DNA of 64,000 nucleotides, taken from Latrodectus hesperus. Lineage: Eukaryota > Arthropoda > Arachnida > Araneae > Theridiidae. This document shows, piece after piece, positions 26,201 to 37,717 of this stretch. Every line of letters starts with the position of its first letter. The stretch's first letter is position 1. A model generated the notes under the pieces. That model saw nothing but the letters and a program-made list of their open reading frames with translations. It was not told the DNA's origin and did no database searches. The stretch spans positions 32,442,613 through 32,506,612 of the forward strand of contig CM075853.1 of NCBI GenBank assembly GCA_037975125.1. Direction: 5' to 3'. The position numbers and the translations under genes are program-made.

Positions 26201-29200
26201 TTTATGTTTGTTCTGAATTATGTCGTTTCACATTTAAAAAACTTCTTTATGGAAAGCAATACCACATGAATTGTATCATTAATAAGGAAACTATTTTTTA
26301 AGATAAAAGAAATAGTATTTCCACATGAGCAAAATAAAACTTTTTAAGTGGAATTTAAAATCTTCAGACCATTATATGGTAAATTGATCACACTCTCTTA
26401 GTTTATAAGATATTCCTAGCAATTCCTATAAATAAAAAAAATTCCAAATAAAAATTAGAAATGAAAACAAAAAAAGCATAAAAAACTTGTGTTTTATGAA
26501 TTAATAACAGAAACTTACTTTTTTAAAAGTTTTAAGCATCCTGAATCAATGAGGAAATTATTCAGTACCATAATTTGAGAAATACTATTCAAAGCAGAAG
26601 CCACAGCTTTCTATAAAAGAGAAAAAAACTATATTACAAGCAAAAAATTAATTTTTCAAGACATTAATTATTAGTTAAGAATTGTATTTATGAAGGTTAT
26701 GAGAGAAAATTGCATTGTTAAAATTTGAATCTAGTTTATTAGTTTTTCATTGCAATATAAATTTTATAACCAAGTCATGGACGTTATTTTTAAAAATACT
26801 TACAAACGATAAAAATAAAGAAAACCAATATTTTTCTAAATTCAAATAACTGACATCAATAAAAATTACAGAAAATGCTGAATGACAAAACACAGTTAAT
26901 GAAATTATTTTGAATTTATATTGCCTTATAAAACATTGGGATGGTTCAAAAAGTTTTCCATTACAACAGCAGTGGAAACCTACCATCTACATCCCAAAGC
27001 ATGATTTCATTAATTTAATGACATGCAATAAAATTGAATGTGATATAAAAATTTGAATTTAATTTTCTAATTTACAGTCTAAAAATTACAATGTAAAAAT
27101 TTTCATAACTTAAATCATTGAAAAATAATTAAATTACTATTTCTAGATTTTATATGTATATTTCCAATATGATATACACTTTATTAAATCTTAATTTCAT
27201 ATTTCCAATGTCAAGTTGAATCAAAAAGATTAAATTACCATAATGTAGCACTGAATATTTGAGCACATGTAAGCAGCAACAAGCACTTATTACTTCCCCA
27301 TAATTTTCAGAAATCTTCAAACAATTATTTTGAAGTTGTTTATTACTAACTTCAGATCTTATACTTCACTTTACAAATTTGAAATCATTTTATTATTCTG
27401 TTTTTTTTTAATTTTTATGACTATGTCCAGATTTCTACTTTTAAAAAGAAAAAATACATTAATTTTTAAAATTTTCTTTAGGAGCTAATTAAACTTATTT
27501 TACTAATATTATTAGACAAAAGGTTTTAAAAATGAAATTTTTAATAGTTCCTTTGAAATAAAAAATCTGATAGTAAAAAAATATTCGATAGAAAATATGA
27601 ATATTTTTAATGAATATTTCATGTGCCAGAATTTTTTTACATATCATTATTCAATCATTTTTGTGTTCCTAGAATGATGATTTGCTCATAATTGAATTGA
27701 TGAATACACATTAAAACAAAACTAAGAATAATTAAAATGTTTTAATTCAATACAAACCTAAATTAATTAAAGAACTATTTTTTTAAAAAAATATCTGTTA
27801 TGAAAGATTTTATAAGTAAAAACTACAAGGATGATGATGACTTGCTCATAATATGATTGATGATAGACACATTTAACATCAAACTAAGAATAATTAAACT
27901 GTTTTATTTCAATACTAACCTAAATTGTTTGAAAAACTTTTTTTAAAAAAATACCTGTAATAAAAGCATTTGTTGGCCCTATAATTATGCTTTAAAGATT
28001 TCTACTTATAGAATAAATTATTAATACTCTTCTTTATCACATTATTTGGTGACATTTTAGTTTCACAATTATTAACATGGAAGATTCTTCATTGGAAATT
28101 AGGAAAACAAAATTAAACACCTGTTAGAACTCTGTTCTGAAAGTAAATAATACTTTTTCTTAACAACCTTATTAACTTATAATAAAATCGAAAGAATTAT
28201 AAAAATCGTGTAAAATGTAAAAAAATTTTGCATTATTAATTAAGAAAATAGTTCATCCTTCATACAAAAGACTGACAATTTTTCAAGAAGAATTAAGTTA
28301 TACAAAATTCATGTTTTTGCCAAATAACAATAGGCTCATTCAAACTATAAGAAGATATCTATATAACATTTTATCTTTTAAAATTATTCATTTTTGGTTT
28401 ACAAGTTTACAATACAAGTATAAGATTAGTATTTGTTACAATAAGGATTCCTCTTATACTTAAATCTTATATTTTAATTAAAATTTAATTCAATTTTCTA
28501 CTTTATAATTAAAAGTAATGATAACTTATATTTATAAGTGATATTTTAGAAAATTTCAAAAAGTTAGAATAAAATTTTTAAAAAATTGCTAATTTTAAAA
28601 CCATATGAAATTTTTGAAATATTATGAACAATAGAAGATTCAGTAAACATAAGTTATGTTTAAATTTTCAAAAATTCTCTTTCTACATTTTTGAATTTAA
28701 ATTATTAAATTTTGATTCATAAATTTATTTCAAACACAAAAGGAATAAAACAGTTTTAAACCAAAATCCAAAATTTAGTTTCTCAAATTCTGTGGCTTGG
28801 AGTTCTTGCAAATGAGTAGAAATTAAGAAATAAGTAATTACTTCCCCAAGTACTGTTATGCTACATATCATAAAGCAAATTTTCCCTCATAATTTTATTT
28901 AGTATAATTATTCTATTAATTTTTCTTATTTAAATAGATATTTTTCAACAATTATTTTTAATGTGAATAATTTAAAAAGATGTTAAAGAAATACATATTA
29001 AAATAATATTCACACATATTTAATAAATTAATGTTATTTCAATTAAACAGTAATACGTTGCGATAAAAAAAATTTAATAGTTTTTATAAATATAAAAAAG
29101 CAAGATAGTAAAGAAATAATTAAAGTGTACATGCTTTTATTTTACTGTCAGTATCCATGCCAATCGATAATATTAAATGCAGTCCACCACATTCAATTAC

Positions 29201-32200
29201 CTACATAATACAAAGCAAAATTGTAATCATTGAACCAAGTTAAAAACAAGGAAACAAAATTATTTAATATTATCTTAGATAAAAATTAATTATGATTATC
29301 TTAAATTATTATGTTTTAGTAAGTGATTATTTTAGTTTTTGTAAGACTGCATGTAATTACAAATTTTCAATTTTGTTTTATTTTACATCAAATATTCAAT
29401 TGGATATAAATTAAATAGTTAGTATTTTTGAAAAAAATAAATTAATACTTTCTTGTAATCTAATAGTTTTTAAAGTAAAATTAATTTTTTAAGGAATTTG
29501 ATTAACTTTATATGTTATCAAATTTCTCATATAATTTTAAGGCATATATAAATTACAATAGTAAATTACCACTAACCTTACCGAGACTAGTTGTATTCTT
29601 GATAAGCTCACATAATCCAACAACTGCATCATGCTTCAATTCCTAGACAAGATTTTTATTTAAAAATAAAAAAGTTTTGATAGTGAAAAAGATTTGCTTT
29701 TGTTGAAAATATCAACAAAAGCAAAATATTTCAAAATATCATATAACAATAAACAATTTGTTTTGTACACATAATAAATTCTACATAAATTATAGACAAA
29801 GCAATTTTTATTACAATCACTAATAACTATTTACTTTTATTCCACAGTTTTAAAATATTAAAATTAAGTCAAAACTTCACTTAATAACATAACAGGAAGA
29901 GATAATTATCAAAAATTAATGAATTTGAAAGAGTTACAACATATGTGCATATGATCAGATAATATTTAATTCAGAGATTTCAGCAAACCAAATTTACATT
30001 TAACTTTTAATATTTATGTAAAAAATAGTGAACAATATCTCTAATATTCACATATGCATGATACACAATGTATTACAAACTTATTATTTGTCATTCAACT
30101 ATGTTAATAATTTTGACTACTTTTCTATTATAATATTTTCACAACATGAAGGAGCTGAAAAATAGATATCAAATCAAAAATAGATATTTTACAAGATGAT
30201 GTTATTTGACAATTTCACATATTTCTTACAATATAATACAAAGTTCATGTATCCATATTAATAGTGCATGATAAATAGCCTGGAAGTTAGAAGTTACAGT
30301 AAGACAATTTTAAACATCCACTATGCATTTTATATATGAGAAGACCACTCACAGACTACAGCTACAGCTGGCCTAATTGGACAAATATACAGAATTTCGA
30401 AGTGTTAAATTGATTAATTATTGCTTAACAAAGCTAAATCAAACATGAGACTTTTCACTTCTAAAAATGTTGTTTTACCAACAAATCTATGATAAATCTG
30501 TAAATTACTTAATAAATAATTTTTATCAGAAGATGAAAAGTTCACCAGCATTTTGTGTAAACACTATCTTCAAGTTTTTCAAACCTAAAGAAAAACTAGT
30601 ATGTTCCAATCTGGAATACATAAAATCATAATGAGAGAGTTAACCATTTTAGTGAGGTTTTTATGGTGGTTTTATATGAAAAATCATCCTCTTGATTACT
30701 CTTTTGGTTAACATATTAAGTATTTATGTGAGAAAATATTACTTGGATTATTTAACAATAGATTTTCATTTTTACATACAAAATAATGTTTATATTGATG
30801 ACTACTATTCATAATATGTTGCAGAAAGCACAATGTAAAGTTTTATTAATTCAGTAATTTGATTGAATGATTTAGGTTAAAAATTTCCTGGGTGGCATCA
30901 TTATATTTTGATTTTACTATTTTTCAGAAAGCAATAATAAGTTTTGGAAGAAATTAAAATGAAATCCTAGATAACTTACCACAGCAATAACCTTATTTTA
31001 ATAAATTATTACATAAGATTTCTTTGACTAAGGATTTTTAATCATCTGAAACTGAAGATAAAGAACAAATAAAATGGTGATCATAATTTGAGGAATTTAA
31101 TAAAATATTTTCATTACTATTCCTGGAATCAAGTGTTTATTTCAATTCTCCTCTGGATCCATAATTGTTGGAATAGAAATTACATGACAGTTTACTAGAA
31201 TAAGAGTTATTTTTGCATGAACTTTGTTTCTTATTCCAATAACTGATAATTCAATAGTAAGATGTAAGACATCTATTTACTCAATTATTTTTTTATTACA
31301 TCAGATTTTCTTTTTCTTTCTATTAACTGGAAAAGTTTGAATTAGTTAATTATAAATTACTCACAATAAATGTAAATTTAAACTAATATTTGTATTTGAT
31401 AAGCAATTTTTTTGAATTATCAAACAACTATCTATAATAGTAAATTCAGAAATTTTTATACTATAGATTATTAAAAATCAATATTTATCTACTTTTTCTA
31501 TTTATATATTAGAAACGATTAGAATGAAAGATTCTATTTATATATTAGAAACGCTTGTCTTTTTTTTCTTTTTTAAGATTCTAATTGCATAGTTATGTAG
31601 TTCGTGCAAAATGCAGAGGAAAATTACAATCATTTTAAATATATTTTAAGTGTTTTCCAAAAAAATTCTCCCAAAGAAATAGAACTTGACCAATGATTGA
31701 TAAATTTAAAGAATCAATAAATTTCATCCTTTAAAGCAATGGTGAACAATTTAAGCTCAAATAAGCTATTTAAAATTTAAATGATTGACAATGAAGGTTG
31801 TGCCACATGCTAAAGTTTACTTCTTGATTACAATGAACATTTTTAAACAAAAGGCATTTGTTTAATAAAAGAAAGATAGTAAACTGGAATACAGAATTTT
31901 CAATAACAAAATAATAGATATATGCATTGTTAACTAAAGTTAATAATAGAAAATATAAGTGAGATAATTTTGCTCTCACAAACTTGGTAAGAAAAATTTG
32001 ATTATTTCTTTTCTTTGGAATGATTCACAATATTCAAAGAAAAATGCATAAATTGTATTGAGGAAATAAACATCTTGATTTGTATTATGTATAAAAATTG
32101 CAGACTAAAAATTAAATAATTTTATTAGTTGTCATTATTAAGATAGTAAAAATATACATTATCAAATACTTGATCAAAAAAATAATGTATTTATAAGCAA

Positions 32201-35200
32201 CATTTGTACAACTTACCAAATTATTACATTTACAATTTTGCATCAGTTCCACAAGAATCTTGCATTCTGAGCACACTTTTTCAGGATCAGGCATTCCAAA
32301 ATGAGGTAAACAGATCTGAAAAAATTTCATTTATGATCTATTATTTTACTTTTATATATCAGATAAACAAGATCACATGCTAAAATAAAATTATCTGGTA
32401 TTTATATAGTTGAATAAAAAGTAGTTTGTGATCAAACCAATTACTGTCAAAGCATGTTCAATTGAAAATAATTTCTCAGCAGACAAATTAATAATTACTA
32501 TCTGCACTCAACAATCAAAAAAATAGTTCAACCAAGAAATATATTCAATGAAATATTTGCAAACAATTATAACTAGTAAATATGCCAATAATTAAATTAC
32601 AAAGTGATTAACTATAAAGCTATACCAGAATACTTTAATTAAGGATATAAAGAAATAGCAAAATGATGGTTCAGTTTGGAAAATAATTTTAGCAAATGTT
32701 ATTGGGAAACATTCCCAACAAAACATCTCAGATAAAATATTTGCAGCAAATTTGTGCACAAAAAGGGTGATTTGGTTTATTAGTTGCTCGAGTCATTTTT
32801 TGCATTCAAGGACTAAGGTGATAAAATTTTTAATATTTGTGTAGAAAACATGTTTCTATAATCTGCATAGATAAAATCAAGAAATCAATTATCTATGTAT
32901 ACACATTTAAATGAAATAATGAAGTAATAAATTTATTTTATAATTATTGTAAAAAAATTTATTATAAGTAAACATGTTTAAAAACATAGTGTGATCTTTA
33001 TTTCGTCGAATTTCCTTCATAACCATGTTTATTTTCATCCAATGATATTGTAATTATTTTGGGAAATGGGAAATAAAAAAATTTAGAAGAGAAATGTGAA
33101 ACAAAATTTAAAAAGCAAATTGAAGAATTAAAAATTAACTTTATCTAATATTTGCAAAACACAAGTCCTTTTTATTCAAAATAAGTACACAGAATGACCA
33201 CTGATCATAATTAGAGCTATACAAGGAATCAAATAATGCCACAGTATTAACTAATTGCATAGTAACAAACTTGCGCAGCATTTAGATGAATTATAAGATC
33301 GTATGCCTCAGCAATAAAATCGAACAAATTGTCAAGTTAATCTGAAACTCTATACAACTTCCTCTCCAATTTCTGGAATATGATTGGTAATCAACGATAA
33401 GATATATAGTGTATACATATAAAGAACCTTAAGGAAGAGCCAAAATTTACATTGTATTATATATTTTTTGAAAACAAGAAAACCCTCAAGGTATTAATTT
33501 AAAGGGAGTTCATTCCTTCAATTTTAAAGCCCATTTTCTCAATTTTGATTGAGATTAAATAATTAGTTTAGGTTACTGAAGATTAATAAAAGAACATTTA
33601 AAGTATCGTATTTTCTTGCATATAATCAGCAGTGGCATATTCTTCACAAGACCTTTTTTCAAGTAAAAGAAAAAAAAAGATCACATAATCTGAGCAATTT
33701 TTCTGGCAAATAGTTGAAAATATATACTGTTAATATGGTGTCACATGAGAAAAAATGCACAGTATAATTAAAAATATAATAAATTACACAGGAAAAATAT
33801 TACAAAAAGATTCGTTTAAATTCAGCTCATCATAAAGTGCGATAAACTGAGAAGAAAACATAAGATCGATCGAGAATGATAATTCCAAGAAGCTAGTAAA
33901 TTTTGTAGATTTTTATTTTTTATTAACTTTTAAAACAAGGTTAGACATATTTTTAAAAATAAAATGTGTCTCTTTAATAATTAAAGGAAAGAAATGGATT
34001 ATTTTTGAATTGCGCATTGGATACATTTCTTCTTTTGTACTGTGCATGTGTTTTTTTCCCCTTCTTACTCTAAAACATTTGTCAACATTTTTATTTTCTT
34101 TCCCTATAGCTTTTAGTTTAAAACCTGCTGTGTAATTTAAAAGTTTTTGTTTCCACATGACAATGTACAAACTTGATTGTTTTCAGAACGAAACAACTAA
34201 GAACAAGACAAAAAGCGAAATCATGACAGCAACTTTTTGCTAATCTTTGTAATATCTTTATGGAGAATTGAATTCATTCTTGAACGTAATAGGACAAAAC
34301 TGATTATAAATTAAATATGTCAGCCAAGTTGTGGCACCATCTGTTATTTATTTTATTAAACATAAACAGCATTTTTTTCAAAACTTTATTGTAAGTTTTT
34401 TGATGGAGAATGTTTTTTATCACATGATCCACCCCCGCGCAAAATTCGAAACTTTTTTTAACACATAATGCGTGGATTATATACAGGAAAATATACTAAT
34501 ATGGAAGTATATCTTTTTTAAAATGTGCAAATTTCCTTAAATACTGGAAATGCAACCAATCAGCATCTATGACATTGAAATACTTGAAGTTTTGTTTTGT
34601 TGAAAATATTTTTAATATAAATTTTTAAACAGTTAACAATTTTTTTTTTTATGTTTATATTTACTACAGTACATATTCATTAACGTGAAAATGTAAAAAA
34701 AATTTCCCTTCCTAAGAAAAATAAGTGAACATAAGGTTCACAGAAGAATAAAAAATCAAAAGTATCATAGTTTTAAAATTTTAAATATTGGTAGGTATGT
34801 AATTGATTTTTTGTGCTGGTTCCATTTTTTCGCATACAAAAACTGAATTGATAAGGGCTTATGATTTAAAATGGTTTTTGAAATGAAGGATTTAAATTGT
34901 TCAACTTAAAGATAAGAAAATAAATAAAATAAAATTATAACCTTTTCAGAACAGCATTTGTAACAAAATATTTTTCCACAATTTCTACAATGATGTTTTC
35001 TTCTTAAGTGTGTAAATTTTAAGGCACACGAAGAGCAAGCGCTCACATCAGCATCTGGTATCCATCTGTAAAAAGTATACACTAAAATAAATAAATGAAA
35101 TATTTAAATAAAATTAATCCATTTAATGAAAAATAAGAAATTTTTTGAGAATTGATAATTTAAAAGCTACAAATTTATTTTAAAAAAAGAAAAGAAAAAA

Positions 35201-37684
35201 ATTATATGATTTACACAAATTTGAAAAATTGGACTTTAATCAAGAACATTTTAATTTATATAAAAATAAATTTAATAAAATAATTTCATTGAAATGGATT
35301 ACATCACACCCATAATTATTATTTTTAATAAATTGTGTTTAGATTTTAGCATGAAAGGTGTTCATTCATCATATTTTGGTCAGAGAGCTGAATATTATGT
35401 GGTTTCTGTATGCTTTTATGTTAAGTTGAATAATTTTCAATCTACAATGGTTGTCTGCCAATCTGTTTATTAAATTATGCTTACTTAACATGAAGCATCT
35501 TAGTTACAGATTTGATTCACAGCACGAAAATAAGTTAATCAAAAATGTATTTCAAAATTTGCAATCACTTACAATTATTAGAATTCATATACAGCATAAT
35601 CTCCAATTATACATTTCTACAGAAACTATGTAAAAGTATAAGAAAAAACAAATAAAATTACATTTTTGCAACAGTAGATTACTTTATTTCAATTTTTTTT
35701 TTTTCCTTTCTAAGGAAAGTGATTTTATTTTACAAGAAGTCGTTTTTAGTTTTAAAACAATATTTTAAAAGGAAAATACTTCCCCAGATGCAAAAATTAT
35801 ATTCTAGAAAAATTACAGAACTCAGTTTTTGTTCATCAGATTAAACTGTTGTTTGATACCATGTGAGTTAAATTCTTGTGAAATAATAAAATGGGACAGA
35901 GCTTTATGAACCAAATTTTCCAATCAAATAAAATCTGAAATTTAATATGAGAAACACCGTTAAGTGCATTTTACTCTATCACTGGACTTCTCTAAATAAA
36001 AAGAAGTTCAATTGTTAACAACTTTTTGCAAATTGCTTTAAGAAAATGACTTTATTTTTACTCGTTTGCAATACACATATACAATCTTTTTGTGAATTTA
36101 GAAAAGATGAAAGAAAGGAAATTCCTCAGAAGGAAAAAATATCTTAACTATTGCATACATTAACTGAATCCAATTTTTTTCTTGAAAATTATTTTTAAAT
36201 ACCAAAATTCAAAAGCAATATCTAAAATGGTAAAAAAAATGATGGGAAAATAATTAGGAAGACTGTTTCTATTACATAAATGAAAACATTTTATAAAAAC
36301 AATATATTAAAATATTTCAAATAGTGCACATTAAAAATTAGTGGATTTATGATAATGCTTGTATTTATAATTTTCCTCATTAAATTGTTAAGTGGTATTT
36401 TCATCAAAATTTCACATAGAAATTCTTTGAAAATTATAACTGCCTTTTTATAACCAATATCAAGAATATTTCATAAATATTTTCTGAGAATAAAAGTAAA
36501 TTAAGTATTTTCAAGATTGCAATTTTTCAAAATTACTTAAAAAATTTTATTATCATTTTTTTTATTTAGTATGCAATGGCCACCAGCCACCAGTAAATTT
36601 TGATTGTTTGTATGAAGAATGAGGTTACAGCACGGAATAAACAGCAAATTAAATTTCATGTAAAAATAATATTTCTGATACTGTAATTTCAATTAATATG
36701 ATAGCTAACACAATATGTAATAAAGCTAAAAATAAGTAAATAATATTATAATTGAATTTAGTGAAATAATTCTTTTTGAAGTGTATTCTGGATTTTAATT
36801 TATACAATATATAGTGTATGGCTTGATTCATTTTTGCTCCTCACTCTGCAGTTATTTTTGCACATGAATGCTAATTCAACTAGAACCAATGATTTAATGG
36901 AACTTTTCTGCCCTGGATAGAAATCAAACACACAAGTAATCCAAATGAAGGCCAAAATGCTAATTATGTAGCAGTTACAACTTAGATCTATAAATATATA
37001 TGAAATATATGTAAAATAGGTTAAAATGAATTGACTGAAAGAGAATTTCAAACATATTGATTTAAATTAAATTATTATACTTGTTTATTTTTATAGTACT
37101 TGCAATAAATCACAAAAAATACAAACTTCTATAAATCAAAATAATTGAGCGACATAGAAAAAGATCTGATGCCATTTAATTTAATGCTTGTTGTTCAAAC
37201 ACAGAATACAGAGAATCCTTAAAAAGATTAAATATAAGGCAGTAAAATGCAGTTTGCCAATATCTCAAATACCACTTTGAAGAGTTTCATATGATAAAAA
37301 CTTCTTACAAAAACTGATGCCTTAAATGGTCCTGTAAAGCACTCACAGAATTATAGAACCATAAACAGTACTTATGTATTATCTCGTTGAACATTTCAGT
37401 GGAAGAAATATTGCCAAATATTGCAATTTAGCACCAGACATTACAATTAAGTAATCACATAGGCTGGTCAATTTCATAAATTAGTGTTATATATTTCTTA
37501 GTATTAGTTCAAGTAGTTTAAAATTATTTGTTTCATGTAACCATGTCGAAGTAAAAATTAGAATGTGAATAAAAAATAAGACTTTTAACTCTATTACTTT
37601 AAATAAAAACACAATTTAATTGCTCTTTTTACTCACATTTAAAAAAATTAATATTTAAGATTTGATATCTAGATGCAATATTTG

Positions 37685-37717
<33 letters not shown>

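Larger units (their letters stand above)
29643..32216 (-). other. Intron 3 of the FYVE gene
   Basis: This 2.6-kb AT-rich intron contains a 14-bp-arm hairpin (29693-29725) close to its acceptor and a short direct repeat at 31497-31555. No coding potential is seen. Confidence 0.7.
32316..34941 (-). other. Intron 2 of the FYVE gene
   Basis: This 2.6-kb intron contains a SINE fragment (~32768-32815) and the pogo-like element at 33599-34499. The remainder is AT-rich without recognisable features. Confidence 0.7.

Noticed and set aside
34800..34870. Possible SINE family 1 fragment
   Set aside because: Only scattered words match (CATTTTTTCGCATAC, GATTTAAAATGG); not better than chance in this composition.
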